DNA of 64,000 nucleotides. Source: Fertoeibacter niger. Lineage in GTDB: Bacteria; Pseudomonadota; Alphaproteobacteria; Rhodobacterales; Rhodobacteraceae. Made by a program: the position numbers and the translations under genes. Under the pieces are notes generated by a model, which saw only the letters and a list, made by a program, of their open reading frames with translations, was not told the origin of the DNA and did no database searches. The DNA lies in assembly GCF_009380135.2 (NCBI RefSeq), contig NZ_WHUT02000001.1, positions 62,001 to 126,000 on the forward strand, written 5' to 3'. Positions 25,915 through 35,690 of the stretch are shown piece after piece (positions within the stretch are counted from its first letter, which is position 1; each line of letters opens with the position of its first letter).

Positions 25915-26970
25915 ATGGTTCCCATGGACACGCTTTTGCAAATCATCCGCCGTTTCGAGTTTCTCGAAGCGCGGCTTGCCGCCGGTGCCCCGCATGCCGA
26001 AATAGCCGCCCTCAGCCGCGAATATTCCGACCTGAAGCCGGTGGTGGCCGACATCACCGCTTACCGACAGGCGCTGGATGATCTGGCCGAGGCGGAAAAG
26101 ATGCTGGCCGATCCCGAAATGCGCAGCCTGGCCGAGGATGAGATCCCCGCGCTGCGCGCCCGCATCCCCGAAATGGAACAGGCGCTGCGGCTGGCCCTTC
26201 TGCCCAAGGATGCCGCCGATGCCCGCCCCGCCATCCTTGAGATCCGCCCCGGCACCGGCGGGGACGAGGCCGCGCTGTTCGCCGCCGACCTGTTGCGCAT
26301 GTATCAGAAATACGCCGAACAGCAGGGCTGGCGTTTCGAGATCCTTGAACAGGCGACCTCGGAACTGGGCGGCATCCGCGAAGTCACCGCCCATGTGCAG
26401 GGCGAGGGCGTCTTTGCCCGGCTGAAATACGAATCCGGCGTGCACCGCGTGCAGCGCGTGCCGGAAACCGAGGCGCAGGGCCGCATCCACACCTCGGCCG
26501 CCACCGTGGCCGTGCTGCCCGAGGCCGAGGCGGTGGAGCTTGACATCCCGGCCACCGACATCCGCATCGATACGATGCGCGCCAGCGGGGCCGGGGGCCA
26601 GCATGTGAACACCACCGATTCGGCGGTGCGCATCACCCATCTGCCCACCGGGCTGATCGTGACCTCATCCGAGAAATCCCAGCACCGCAACCGCGAGATC
26701 GCCATGCAGGTGCTGCGCGCCCGGCTTTACGATCTGGAACGCGCCCGGGTGGACAATGAACGCGCCGCCACCCGCAAATCGCAGGTGGGTTCGGGCGACC
26801 GGTCGGAACGCATCCGCACCTACAACTTTCCGCAGGGGCGGATGACCGACCACCGCATCAACCTTACGCTTTATGCGTTGCCGCAGATCATGGCAGGCGG
26901 GCTGGATGACATCATCGCGGCGCTGACCGCGCATGATCAGGCCGCACGGCTGGCCGAGATGGAGGCATGA
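25915..26970 (+). CDS. prfA: Peptide chain release factor 1
   Basis: This 351-residue protein recognises UAA/UAG stop codons. The RF1 recognition loop region [15 protein letters not shown] is present, with PET in place of the E. coli PAT. The catalytic [17 protein letters not shown] contains the GGQ motif that triggers peptidyl-tRNA hydrolysis and is methylated by PrmC, encoded next. The N-terminal helical domain is complete. A start three codons later (25924) is possible; there is no strong ribosome-binding site. Confidence 0.96.
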   Translation: MVPMDTLLQIIRRFEFLEARLAAGAPHAEIAALSREYSDLKPVVADITAYRQALDDLAEAEKMLADPEMRSLAEDEIPALRARIPEMEQALRLALLPKDAADARPAILEIRPGTGGDEAALFAADLLRMYQKYAEQQGWRFEILEQATSELGGIREVTAHVQGEGVFARLKYESGVHRVQRVPETEAQGRIHTSAATVAVLPEAEAVELDIPATDIRIDTMRASGAGGQHVNTTDSAVRITHLPTGLIVTSSEKSQHRNREIAMQVLRARLYDLERARVDNERAATRKSQVGSGDRSERIRTYNFPQGRMTDHRINLTLYALPQIMAGGLDDIIAALTAHDQAARLAEMEA

Positions 26971-27803
26971 GGGCGCAGGACGCCTTGCGCTTCGCGGTGC
27001 GCAGGCTGGCCGACGCAGGCATTCCCGACGCTGCCCGCGATGCGCGGCATCTGCTGGCCTTCGCCATGGGGCTGGCCGCCGACCGGCTGACCCTGCACCT
27101 GCCCGACGATCTGGCCCCGGGTGTCGAGGAACGGCTGGAGGCCGCGCTTGCCGCCCGCGCCGCCCGCCAGCCCGTTGCCCAGATCACTGGCCGCCGCCTG
27201 TTCTGGGGCCGCGCATTCCGCGTCACCCGCGACACGCTGGACCCGCGCCCCGAAACCGAAACGCTGATCGCGGCGGCGCTGGAGCGTCCGTTCTCCCGCG
27301 TGCTCGATCTGGGCACCGGCACGGGGGCGATCCTGCTGACCCTGCTGGCCGAACGCCCGCAGGCCAGCGGTCTTGGCACCGACATTTCGCCTGCCGCACT
27401 GGCCGTGGCGCAGGGCAATGCAGTGGCGCTTGGCCTTGCCCCTCGCGCGGCTTTTCAAACCGCTGACTGGTTCGATGCCATCAGCGGCAGCTTTGACCTG
27501 ATCGTGTCAAACCCGCCCTATATCGCCGCCGCCGAAATGCCCGGCCTTGCCCCCGAGGTGCGCGAGTGGGAGCCGCATCTGGCCCTCACCCCCGGCGGCG
27601 ATGGGTTGTCACCCTACCGCAGCATCGCCGCAGGGGCCGCCGGGCGCCTGACACCCGGCGGGCGGCTGTTGCTGGAAATCGGCCCCACCCAAGGCGTCGC
27701 GGTGGCCGCGCTGCTGGCAGCTGCCGGGTTTGGCACCATCACCATCCACCCCGACATGGATGGACGCGACCGCGTGGTTTCCGCCACCTGCGCGGCGAAA
27801 TGA
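26967..27803 (+). CDS. prmC: Release factor glutamine methyltransferase
   Basis: This 278-residue SAM methyltransferase modifies the GGQ glutamine of release factors. It has an N-terminal helical domain, then [16 protein letters not shown] (SAM motif I, about residue 110) and the diagnostic IVSNPPYI (about 175). The start overlaps the prfA stop as ATGA, so the enzyme and its substrate are translationally coupled, the usual arrangement. Confidence 0.96.
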   Translation: MRAQDALRFAVRRLADAGIPDAARDARHLLAFAMGLAADRLTLHLPDDLAPGVEERLEAALAARAARQPVAQITGRRLFWGRAFRVTRDTLDPRPETETLIAAALERPFSRVLDLGTGTGAILLTLLAERPQASGLGTDISPAALAVAQGNAVALGLAPRAAFQTADWFDAISGSFDLIVSNPPYIAAAEMPGLAPEVREWEPHLALTPGGDGLSPYRSIAAGAAGRLTPGGRLLLEIGPTQGVAVAALLAAAGFGTITIHPDMDGRDRVVSATCAAK

Positions 27804-28080
27804 CGCGCGACGCGGGGAATTGGGCCACAATGCGCCGGTTTTGCCATGCAAAACAGCAAAACCCACCGCGGCCTGTCAGAATCGTCTTGTCAGGCCGGGC
27901 GGGGCGTGATTATTCAAAGGCACGCGCCGGGTGGATGGTTTGGGTTGTCCAGTATCGTTGCCCGCGCGGTTAAGCCAAAAATGCACGACCCGCCGCGCAC
28001 CAACGATCAGGACGCGGACGCAGCATGAACCCGCTGCACGGTGCTCTGCACGGCCAGATCATTCTGGATACAAGGACAAG
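27804..28080. other. Intergenic leader of the DUF4167 gene
   Basis: 277 nt without a credible gene. It contains short AT-richer patches near 27900-27985, where a promoter for the DUF4167 gene would fit. ACAAGGACAAG lies directly before its ATG. No riboswitch or small RNA was recognised. Confidence 0.5.
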
Positions 28081-29103
28081 ATGAGATCCTCCAAGTCCCG
28101 CTCGCGTTCGAAATCGAACCGCCCGCGCACCCTGGGCAATATCGTGAACCGCGTCTTCGACAGCTCCGGCCCCGAAGGCAAGGTGCGCGGCACGCCCCAG
28201 CAGATCATTGAAAAATACCTGTTCCTGGCCCGTGACGCCCAATTGTCGAATGACCGGGTGGCGGCGGAAAACTTTCTGCAACACGCCGAACATTACACCC
28301 GCATGCTGGGCGAGGCGCAGCGCGAAATGGCGGCCGAGCAGGACAGCCGCGGCTATCAGGGCCAGAACGGCAACGGCCATGCCAATGGCAACGGCCCGCA
28401 GCCGCAGCACGACAACCGCCCCCGCGACGATCGGCAAGACAACCGGCCCCGCGATGACCGGCAAGACAATCGCCAGGACAACCGGCCCCGCGATGACCGG
28501 CAGGACAATCGTCAGGAAAACCGCCCGCGCGAGGAGCGGCAAGACAACCGCCAGGACAACCGCACCCGCGAAGATCGCCAGGATAACCGCCCACGGGATG
28601 AGCGCCCCCGTGAGGAGCGTCAGGACAATCGCCCCCGCGATGACCGCCAGCGCGATGAGCGTGCCGAACCCCGGCCCGACCCCCGGTCAAGCTACCGGCC
28701 CCAGCCCGATCCCGCGCAGGCCGACCAGCCGCAACCCGAGGTGATCCGGCCCGAAGCAGCGCGCGCCGAGCCGCTGAAATCCGTGCCCGAAGTGCTGGAC
28801 CTGACCGTCGGCGAGGATGACACCGGGCTGGTCGAAACCCCGGAAACCCGCCGCAGCCCGCCGCCCCGCCGGCGTGAGCCGCGCCCGGCCCAGCCCGCCG
28901 CACCGGAAGCCAAATCCCCTGCGGCTGACCCGCAACCGGCAGAACCTGCCGCTGCGCAAGATACCCCCGCCGCATCACCGGCCGAAACCGTCCCCGCCGC
29001 AAAAGAGCCTGTCCGCCGCCCCCGCGCGCCGCGCAAACCGCGCAGCCCCAAGGCCGAAGGCGATGCGCCCGATCCCGGCGAACCCCGCGAAGCCGCCGAG
29101 TAA
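28081..29103 (+). CDS. DUF4167 protein with long Arg/Asp/Gln repeat region
   Basis: This 340-residue protein starts MRSSKSRSRSKSNRPRTLGN. Its DUF4167 domain (residues about 10-95) includes FDSSGPEGKVRGTPQQIIEKY and AENFLQHAEHYTRML. From about residue 115 to 200 there are repeats of RDDRQDNRP-type units, then a Pro/Ala-rich tail ending in basic PRAPRKPRSPK. The domain is alphaproteobacterial and of unknown function; a basic start and RGG-like disorder suggest RNA binding. A terminator follows at 29130. Confidence 0.85.
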   Translation: MRSSKSRSRSKSNRPRTLGNIVNRVFDSSGPEGKVRGTPQQIIEKYLFLARDAQLSNDRVAAENFLQHAEHYTRMLGEAQREMAAEQDSRGYQGQNGNGHANGNGPQPQHDNRPRDDRQDNRPRDDRQDNRQDNRPRDDRQDNRQENRPREERQDNRQDNRTREDRQDNRPRDERPREERQDNRPRDDRQRDERAEPRPDPRSSYRPQPDPAQADQPQPEVIRPEAARAEPLKSVPEVLDLTVGEDDTGLVETPETRRSPPPRRREPRPAQPAAPEAKSPAADPQPAEPAAAQDTPAASPAETVPAAKEPVRRPRAPRKPRSPKAEGDAPDPGEPREAAE

Positions 29104-29129
29104 CGCGGCGCGGCGCTGGCCCGAAACAC

Positions 29130-29158
29130 AAAGGCGGCATCCCCGGATGCCGCCTTTT
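29130..29158. terminator. Bidirectional rho-independent terminator
   Basis: AAAGGCGGCATCC pairs perfectly with GGATGCCGCCTTT around a CC loop, followed by a T on the + strand. It lies 26 nt after the DUF4167 stop and 39 nt beyond the convergent rsmA stop, so it can serve both genes. Confidence 0.88.
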
Positions 29159-29196
29159 CCACATCCGGCCCTCGGTTCACATCCGGCCAGAAACCG

Positions 29197-30039
29197 TCAA
29201 CCCCGCGCCACCTCGCGCGCCAGCGCGCAGAACCCCTCCAGCGAGATTTCCTCGGCCCGGGCTGTCGGCTCCAGCCCCGCCGCCAGCAGCCGCTCCTCGA
29301 TCCCCGGCATCAGCCCCTTCAGGCTTGATCGCAGCATCTTGCGCCGCTGGTTGAAGGCCATGGCCGTCACCCGCTGCAACACCGCCTCATCCGCCGGGTA
29401 ACGCGGGCCTGGCAGCGCCGTCAGATGCACCACCGCCGAATGCACCTTGGGCGCGGGCGTAAAAGCCTCGGGTGGCAGGATCATCACGATCTTCGCATCG
29501 CAGCGCCATTGCGCCAGCAGCGCCAGCCGCCCGTAATGATCGCCCCGCGGCTTGGCCACGATCCGCTCGGCCACCTCCTTTTGAAACATCAGCGTCAGGC
29601 TTTGCCAGAACGGCGGCCATTGCGCGGGCGTCAGCCAGCGGATCAGCAGTTCCGTGCCCACGTTGTAGGGCAGGTTCGCCACTACCCGCACCGGGGCCGT
29701 CAGATGCGCCTGCACATCCACCGCCAGCGCGTCGCCATTCACCACCTCCAGCCGCCCCGGGTAATGCGCGGCGATCTCGGCCAAGGGCGCCATGCAGCGC
29801 GCGTCCTTTTCCACCGCCAGCACACGCCGCGCGCCCTCGGCCAGCAGCCCGCGTGTCAGCCCGCCGGGCCCCGGCCCCACCTCCAGCACATCGCAGCCCG
29901 CCAGATCCCCCGCCAGCCGTGCGATCTTGGCGGTCAGGTTCAGATCCAGCAGAAAGTTCTGCCCCAGCTGCTTTTTCGCCACCAGATCATGCGCGGCAAT
30001 CACTTCGCGCAATGGCGCAAGCCCGTCAATCGCCGCCAT
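29197..30039 (-). CDS. rsmA: 16S rRNA (A1518/A1519) dimethyltransferase
   Basis: This 280-residue KsgA-type enzyme dimethylates two adenines near the 16S rRNA 3' end. It shows [14 protein letters not shown], the SAM motif [16 protein letters not shown] (about residue 55), the catalytic [14 protein letters not shown] (NLPY, about 120), and the C-terminal [14 protein letters not shown]. It ends the leftward lpt-surA-pdxA-rsmA run, a standard alphaproteobacterial order. A REP-like repeat separates it from pdxA. Confidence 0.96.
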   Translation of the reverse strand: MAAIDGLAPLREVIAAHDLVAKKQLGQNFLLDLNLTAKIARLAGDLAGCDVLEVGPGPGGLTRGLLAEGARRVLAVEKDARCMAPLAEIAAHYPGRLEVVNGDALAVDVQAHLTAPVRVVANLPYNVGTELLIRWLTPAQWPPFWQSLTLMFQKEVAERIVAKPRGDHYGRLALLAQWRCDAKIVMILPPEAFTPAPKVHSAVVHLTALPGPRYPADEAVLQRVTAMAFNQRRKMLRSSLKGLMPGIEERLLAAGLEPTARAEEISLEGFCALAREVARG

Positions 30040-30058
30040 GGGCAGACCTCTACTTTCT

Positions 30059-30113
30059 CATTTTCTGTCCAAAAACATCCCACGGGGGGTCCGGGGGGGT
30101 GAAACCCCCCGGC
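30059..30113. repeat. REP-like hairpin repeat, copy 2
   Basis: This copy runs from CATTTTCTGTCC through CCACGGGGGGTCCGGGG to GAAACCCCCCGGC, matching 25799-25852 in order and spacing, with a slightly longer G/C stem. It lies between pdxA and rsmA, where it could terminate or attenuate pdxA transcription. The two copies also share the T-rich lead-in, which argues for a dispersed repeat rather than chance. Confidence 0.7.
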
Positions 30114-30142
30114 TCCGCAAAGACAGCATACCAGCCGCCTGC

Positions 30143-31156
30143 TTAACCCGCCGCCCGTGCCGCCGCCATCACCGAAGCCATATCCAGCGCCGCGATCAGG
30201 CTTGACGGGTCGGCCACGCCTTGCCCCGCGATGTCGAATGCGGTGCCGTGGTCGGGCGAGGTGCGGATGAAGGGCAGGCCCAGCGTCACATTCACCCCGC
30301 CGGCAAAATCAATCGTCTTGATCGGGATCAGCGCCTGATCGTGATACATCGCCACGGCGGCGTCATAGCGCGCGCGCGCGGCCGCGTGAAACAGCGTATC
30401 CGCCGGATGCGGGCCGGTCAGCCGCATCCCCTCCGCCGCCAGCCGCGCCAGCACCGGGGCGATGACGTGGGCCTCCTGCTGCCCCATCGCCCCTCCCTCG
30501 CCGGCGTGGGGGTTCAGCCCGGTCACGGCGATGCGGGGGGCGGCGATGCCGAAATCGCGGATCAGGGCGGCATGGGTGATGCGCAGCGTCGCCTCCAGCA
30601 ATTCGGGCGTCAGGGCGGCGGGCACATCCTCCAGCGCGATGTGGATCGTCACCGGCACCACGCGCAGCGCGGGGCAGGCCAGCATCATCACCACCCTATC
30701 CACCCCCGCCAAGGATGCCAGAAACTCGGTATGGCCGGGAAAGGCAAAACCTGCACCCTCATGCAGCGCCTGTTTGGAAATCGGCGCGGTGCAGATGGCT
30801 GAGGCTGCCCCGGCCTGCACCAGCGCCACGGCGCGCGAAATCGCCGTGACCACCGCCGTCGCGTTTCCGCCCGACGGGCGGCCCGGCACGGCGGCATCGG
30901 GAAACGGATGCGGCAGCACGGGCAGCAGTCCCGGCGGCACATCCACGGTATCCGATGGCGTGCGGATCACCTGAAACCCGCTGCCCGGCGGCAGATGGCG
31001 CGGATCGCCGATCCAGAAGAATGGCAGCCGCGACCCCAGCGCCAGGCGCGCCTTGACGGCGATTTCCGGGCCGATGCCCGCCGGTTCGCCGCAGGTCAGC
31101 GCGATGGGGCCCGTGGCCCGGGGCAGGGGGCCGCTGCCCTGCGCGGAGGGCAGCAT
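30143..31156 (-). CDS. pdxA: 4-hydroxythreonine-4-phosphate dehydrogenase
   Basis: This 337-residue enzyme of the DXP-dependent pyridoxal 5'-phosphate pathway oxidises 4-phosphohydroxy-L-threonine. It has LTCGEPAGIGPEIAV near the N-terminus and metal-binding histidines in FPGHTEFLA, DTLFHAA and MYHDQALIPIK. RTSPDHGTAFDIAGQG is near the C-terminus. The ATG at 31156 stands 2 nt after the surA stop. The order surA-pdxA-rsmA is conserved in many proteobacteria. Confidence 0.96.
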   Translation of the reverse strand: MLPSAQGSGPLPRATGPIALTCGEPAGIGPEIAVKARLALGSRLPFFWIGDPRHLPPGSGFQVIRTPSDTVDVPPGLLPVLPHPFPDAAVPGRPSGGNATAVVTAISRAVALVQAGAASAICTAPISKQALHEGAGFAFPGHTEFLASLAGVDRVVMMLACPALRVVPVTIHIALEDVPAALTPELLEATLRITHAALIRDFGIAAPRIAVTGLNPHAGEGGAMGQQEAHVIAPVLARLAAEGMRLTGPHPADTLFHAAARARYDAAVAMYHDQALIPIKTIDFAGGVNVTLGLPFIRTSPDHGTAFDIAGQGVADPSSLIAALDMASVMAAARAAG

Positions 31157-31158
31157 GG

Positions 31159-32448
31159 TCACGGTTCGCGGATGATCGCGTTGGCGCGCAGATCCTGCAG
31201 ATAGGCCTCGGCCAGACCGGCGATGCGCTGGTTCAGGATCTGCTGGCGGATCTCGTCGCGCGAGGGCACGGTTTCCAGCTGCGGGCGGCGGGCGCACAGC
31301 ATCAGGAACACCCGGTTGCCGCCGCGCACCAGTGCGGTCGACACTTCGCCCGCATCCAGCCGGGCCAGTTCCAGCGCCACATCCTGCGGCACGGCTGACA
31401 TGGGCTGGGTGGTGCGCGTCAGTTGCGGTTCGCCCGCGCCATCGGTGAGGCCGTAAAGATCGTTGCAGGTATCGACGCCGCTGCGCAGCCGGGCAAAGCT
31501 GGCCTCGGCGCTGCCGTCATTGGGCAGCAGATACTGGGCGTATTCCACCTCCATCGCGGCGGGGGCGGACAGGGCGGTTTCCTCCAGCGCGCGCAGCAGG
31601 AACACCGCCACGGCATCGGGGATGGCCACCGGCTGCGTCACCTCGCCGGGGCTCAGCGCCAGCACGAAAGGCGCTATGGCGGGCGGCAGGTTGGCCAGCG
31701 GCACCCAGTCGATCCGCCCGCCGTTGGCGGCCGAGGCTGCGGCGGAATACTGGCGCGCGGCGGCGGCAAAGGCGGCCTCGCCGCGTGTGTCGCGCGCGAT
31801 GCGGCTGGCCAGGGCCAGGGCCTGCGCCTCGTTCCCTGCCGGGGCGGGGATGATGATTTCCGAAAGCAGCACGCGCACGGCGGCGCGGGGCTGGGCATTG
31901 GCCAGCGCGCGGTCGATGTCGATATCCGTCACTGACACGCGCGGCAGAAACCGGGCGCGCACCACTTCGCGCCACACCAGCCCTGCGGCCACGAAATCGC
32001 GAAAGGTTTCGGCATCCACCCCCGCCTCGCCCAAGGCCGTCACGAATTCCTCGGCCGTCAGATTGGCGCGGCCGGCGAATTCGGTCATGCCCGCCAGAAC
32101 CTGCTCTTCGGTCAGCTCCAGATCCAGCGCCTCGGCGGCATCGCGGCGCAGCCGGTCCTCGATCAGCGCATCCATCGCCTCGGTTTCCGGGTCGCCGGGC
32201 GCGCGCAGCAGCCGCAGGAACTGGATACGCTGTTCCAGCTCGTAATTGGTAATCACCCGGTCATTGATGTAAAGCCGGGGCGCGAAGGGGCTTTGCTGGG
32301 CCACGGCCATTGGCGCGATGGCACAGATGCCCAGCAGCAGGGTTGCCGCGCGCATCAGGGCGAAGGGCCGCATCAGAAATTGTGGTCTCATCACTGCTGT
32401 TGCCGTTTTTCTGTTCGTTGTCATGCGATTGCCTGGTGCATCGGGCAT
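31159..32448 (-). CDS. surA: SurA-like periplasmic peptidyl-prolyl isomerase/chaperone
   Basis: This protein of up to 429 residues has an N-terminal signal (MRAATLLLGICAIAPMAVAQ), a SurA N-domain with INDRVITNYELEQRI, and a parvulin-like region (VRVLLSEIIIPAPAG to GEVTQPVAIPDAVAVF). SurA escorts outer-membrane proteins such as LptD, encoded just upstream. The start 4 nt after the lptD stop lacks a spaced ribosome-binding site; an ATG at 32424 with AGG 7 nt upstream may be the true start. Only one parvulin repeat is evident. Confidence 0.9.
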   Translation of the reverse strand: MPDAPGNRMTTNRKTATAVMRPQFLMRPFALMRAATLLLGICAIAPMAVAQQSPFAPRLYINDRVITNYELEQRIQFLRLLRAPGDPETEAMDALIEDRLRRDAAEALDLELTEEQVLAGMTEFAGRANLTAEEFVTALGEAGVDAETFRDFVAAGLVWREVVRARFLPRVSVTDIDIDRALANAQPRAAVRVLLSEIIIPAPAGNEAQALALASRIARDTRGEAAFAAAARQYSAAASAANGGRIDWVPLANLPPAIAPFVLALSPGEVTQPVAIPDAVAVFLLRALEETALSAPAAMEVEYAQYLLPNDGSAEASFARLRSGVDTCNDLYGLTDGAGEPQLTRTTQPMSAVPQDVALELARLDAGEVSTALVRGGNRVFLMLCARRPQLETVPSRDEIRQQILNQRIAGLAEAYLQDLRANAIIREP

Positions 32449-32451
32449 CCC

Positions 32452-34596
32452 CTAGCGGCCACAGCGGCGGGACGGGCCGGGGGCCGTGCCACTGCCAAAG
32501 CCCAGAAGATCGACCGAAAGGCCAAAATCCGTGGTTGGTTGCACACTAGTCGAGGATGTGAACCGACGCGAGAGGGAAAGATCGACGCTCATGCATTCGT
32601 TGCGAAACTCCAGCCCGACACCGGCGCGGGCGGTGCGGTCGGCCTTCACGTCATAGCGGCTTGACGCCTTGGCCGTCCAGAAATCGGTGACGCGGTAGCG
32701 TCCGTCCAGCGTCAGTTCCGAAACCGGCGTGTCGCGGCTTTCCAGCGGGTCGGCCATCAGGCGCACATAGCTGGCGGCCAGGCCATAGTCATCGCGTTGC
32801 AGATCCATCCGCAGCTCGGCCTTGGTCACTTCCAGATCGTCGTCGAACAGCACGCGATTGGTCATCATCAGCCCGCCGTTCAGGCCAAGTTGCATGGCAA
32901 CCAGCCAGTCCGACCGTTGCCCATCCAACCCCGAGGCCCCGCCGAACTGCGCGGTATCCCTGGTGCGGATCACCCGGCCGGCCGTCAGGCCCAACGACCA
33001 GCCCGCCGGATCGAACCGGGTCCAGCTGATGCCCAGATTGGCACGGGTTCCGCGCTCGGTGGCATCCGACCCCGGAAAGCGGTTCAACGAAAACAGGTTG
33101 CCCTCGTCAAATTCAACCAGTGCCGAATCCTCGTTGGGCAGATCTTCGGTGCTGGAGGGGCTCCAGATCAGTTGCGCCACGGGTTCCACCACATGCTGCG
33201 CGCCGCCGCGCCCGGCGCGCACCCAAGGCCAGCGAAACTCCATCGCGGCAGCGCCATGCAGACGGGTGGTGGTGCCGTCATAGATGTCATCCTGCGTGAT
33301 CTGATAGACATCCGCCGTGGCCTCGCCCAAGAGCGTGCCGACAATGCCTGCGGGCAGCACCCAGTTGCGCCGCCAGTCCACCCGGACCGAGGCACGCGCC
33401 ATGTCGCGCCCGTCGGCATCGGTGTCGGCGTCGATGTCGGTGTCAAACGGCAGGGTGGAACTGCGATACTGGCTGTGGGTTTGCAGCCGCAGCCCCGCCT
33501 CGCCGCCCAGGGGCCCCGCGCTGAACCGGCGGTGAAACGTCAGATCACCCACCAGCGAGGGCAGCGTGGCGTTGCTTTCCCCGTCGCGTATGGAATGGAA
33601 ATAGATCAGCCGCCCCTCGATATGTTCGTTGCGCCTTGTGCGCGACACCTCGACGCGGCTGTCCAGACGGTCACGCTCGGGCAGGCCATAGTCAAGGTAA
33701 TAGGCCGGGTCGCTGACACCCTCGATGCGGAAGGTCAGGTCGAAATCGCGCGGCAGCTCAAAGGCGCCGGTGGCCAGCACATGACCACGCAGGTCATCCG
33801 GCAGCAGCTCGTCGCGCGACCAGGCGCCACTCACCTCGATACCGCCGCTGGAAAAGGCCTGCCGGTAGCGCAGTTCCAGCGTGCGGCCGCCCTTTGTGGT
33901 GACATAGGGCGTCAGCGTCAGGTCGCGGCTGTCGCCCAGCGTGATGAAATAGGGCAGCTTCAGCCCGGTCCCCAGCCCGCTGGTGGTGCGCAGCGAGGGC
34001 GTCAGCACGCCACTGGCGCGGGTCAGCCGCGGGTCGGGCATGCGCAGGCGCGGCAGCCAGAACACCGGCATGCCCGCGATGCGCAGTTGCGCGTCGCTGA
34101 AATAGATCTGGCGCTGCACATCGTCATGCACCACCTGGCTGGCGCGGATTTCCCACAGCGGCGTGGGGTTTTCGGCACAGACCTGACAGGATGACGCCAC
34201 CGTGCGCCCCAGCCGCGTATAGCGCCCGCCGATGCGGCTGATTTCGGTCGCGGCCAGTTGCAACTGCTGGTTCAAGACCAGCCGCGCGCTGGTCAGCACG
34301 CCTTGGGTCAGATCCGCCGACAGTTCGGCCTGATCGGCAAGGATGAAAGTGCCGCTGTCATCCTTCAGCACGATCGGGCCTTCGATGCTGAGGCTGTCGG
34401 CGGCCTGATTATAGATGATGCGCTGCGCCTGCACCCGGCGGCCCTGATAGAACACCTCGACATTGCCTTGTGCGACCAGAGTGCTTTCCCCGGTGATGGC
34501 GACGGAATCGGCCACCAGTGTGGCCGCTTGCTGTGCGGCCAGCGGCAGCGGGGCCAGAAAAGCGGCGCACAGCGCCAGAAGCCGGATCAGCCGCAT
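32452..34596 (-). CDS. lptD: LPS-assembly outer-membrane protein LptD
   Basis: This 714-residue protein has a signal peptide (MRLIRLLALCAAFLAPLPLAAQ) and a periplasmic OstA/LptA-like beta-jellyroll (about 35-150). A large C-terminal beta-barrel with alternating strands ends near GLSVDLLGFGSG. A CQVC pair near 136 and two late cysteines (NECMS, RRCGR) suit the inter-domain disulfides LptD needs. With LptE it places lipopolysaccharide in the outer leaflet. Its ATG overlaps the lptG stop (TGATG). Confidence 0.94.
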   Translation of the reverse strand: MRLIRLLALCAAFLAPLPLAAQQAATLVADSVAITGESTLVAQGNVEVFYQGRRVQAQRIIYNQAADSLSIEGPIVLKDDSGTFILADQAELSADLTQGVLTSARLVLNQQLQLAATEISRIGGRYTRLGRTVASSCQVCAENPTPLWEIRASQVVHDDVQRQIYFSDAQLRIAGMPVFWLPRLRMPDPRLTRASGVLTPSLRTTSGLGTGLKLPYFITLGDSRDLTLTPYVTTKGGRTLELRYRQAFSSGGIEVSGAWSRDELLPDDLRGHVLATGAFELPRDFDLTFRIEGVSDPAYYLDYGLPERDRLDSRVEVSRTRRNEHIEGRLIYFHSIRDGESNATLPSLVGDLTFHRRFSAGPLGGEAGLRLQTHSQYRSSTLPFDTDIDADTDADGRDMARASVRVDWRRNWVLPAGIVGTLLGEATADVYQITQDDIYDGTTTRLHGAAAMEFRWPWVRAGRGGAQHVVEPVAQLIWSPSSTEDLPNEDSALVEFDEGNLFSLNRFPGSDATERGTRANLGISWTRFDPAGWSLGLTAGRVIRTRDTAQFGGASGLDGQRSDWLVAMQLGLNGGLMMTNRVLFDDDLEVTKAELRMDLQRDDYGLAASYVRLMADPLESRDTPVSELTLDGRYRVTDFWTAKASSRYDVKADRTARAGVGLEFRNECMSVDLSLSRRFTSSTSVQPTTDFGLSVDLLGFGSGTAPGPSRRCGR

Positions 34597-35690
34597 CAGC
34601 CATCCTCCAGGTGCAGCAACAGCGCCAGCGCCAGCATGGCGGCGGCCAGTGGCGGGCTCCATGCCGCCAGCGCAATGGGGATCTGGCCGTTTTCACCCAG
34701 AACCTGTGCGAAATTGCGCAGGAAAAAGATGCCAAAGCCACCCATGAGCGCGAACAGCACCATCGTGCCGGTCTTGCCGAACCGCGCGTGGCGCATCGTG
34801 AAACCGGCGGCGATCAGCACCATCGCGGCCATCAGCAAAGGCAGGGCCAGTTCCATCTGATACCAGACCCGGTGCTGGCGCGCGGAAAAGCCGGCCCGTT
34901 CCAGATCGGCGATGTATTGCGGCAGTTCCCAGATCGGGATGCCCGAAGGTGTGCCGAAGCCGTCGCGGATACCCTCGCGCGTCAGGTTGGTGGGCAGGTC
35001 CATGGCCGCCGTCACCATCGCCCCGGATTCGGGGTTGGCCGCATCCAGTGCCCAGCGTTTCACGCCGCGCAACGCCCAGGCACCCGCGCCCAGCGTGGCA
35101 CCCTCGGCCTCGATCCGCGTCGCCAGGGCGCCCGTTGCGTCATAGGTCAGGAAGGTCACGCCATAAAGCTCCGTCCCGTCCAGACTGGCGCGGGCGGCGT
35201 GGATCACGGTCTGGCCATCCTCGGCCCCCTGCCGCAGCCACAGCCCGTCATCGCTGACCGACAGCACGCTGTCATTGCCGCGCACCAGCCTGTCATAGGC
35301 CGCGTCATATTCCCGCGCCGTGGCCGCGACCATCGGGTTCAGCACCGTCACGGCAAACACCCCCAACAGCAATGCCGCCCCCGCGGGGGCCACCAGAAAG
35401 CGCAGGCCAGATCGCCCCGCCGCCCGCACCACCACCAGTTCGCTTGACCGCGCCAGCCCCAGAAACAGCGCGATCGACGCCAGAATCAGGATCAGCGGCA
35501 GGATGCGGTACAGGCTGGCAGGCACGTTCAGCGCCGCCAGTTCGATGGCCTGCGCCAGGCTGACACCCTGATCGGAAAACCGGCGCAACTGATCCAGGAT
35601 GTCGATCAGCATCATGATCCCGAAAAAGATCAGGAACACGCGGATCACCATCACCACGAACCGCCGCGCGATATAAAGGCTCAGCGTCAT
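34596..35690 (-). CDS. lptG: LPS export permease LptG
   Basis: This 364-residue inner-membrane permease of the LptB2FG ABC transporter has six predicted helices in two groups of three. N-terminal ones include VIRVFLIFFGIMMLIDIL and LYRILPLILILASIALFLG, and C-terminal ones start at MELALPLLMAAMVLIAAGF. A periplasmic jellyroll lies between. The ATG at 35690 overlaps the lptF stop (ATGA). It extracts LPS from the inner membrane and passes it to LptC/A/D. Confidence 0.94.
   Translation of the reverse strand: MTLSLYIARRFVVMVIRVFLIFFGIMMLIDILDQLRRFSDQGVSLAQAIELAALNVPASLYRILPLILILASIALFLGLARSSELVVVRAAGRSGLRFLVAPAGAALLLGVFAVTVLNPMVAATAREYDAAYDRLVRGNDSVLSVSDDGLWLRQGAEDGQTVIHAARASLDGTELYGVTFLTYDATGALATRIEAEGATLGAGAWALRGVKRWALDAANPESGAMVTAAMDLPTNLTREGIRDGFGTPSGIPIWELPQYIADLERAGFSARQHRVWYQMELALPLLMAAMVLIAAGFTMRHARFGKTGTMVLFALMGGFGIFFLRNFAQVLGENGQIPIALAAWSPPLAAAMLALALLLHLEDG

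Noticed and set aside
28420-28680. CRISPR-like short repeats
   Set aside because: The repeats stay in frame, lack unique spacers of constant length, and encode an Arg/Asp/Gln tract of the DUF4167 protein.
32797-34194. A 465-codon + strand open frame inside lptD
   Set aside because: The sequence has no domain features and lies fully antisense to a clear LptD barrel.
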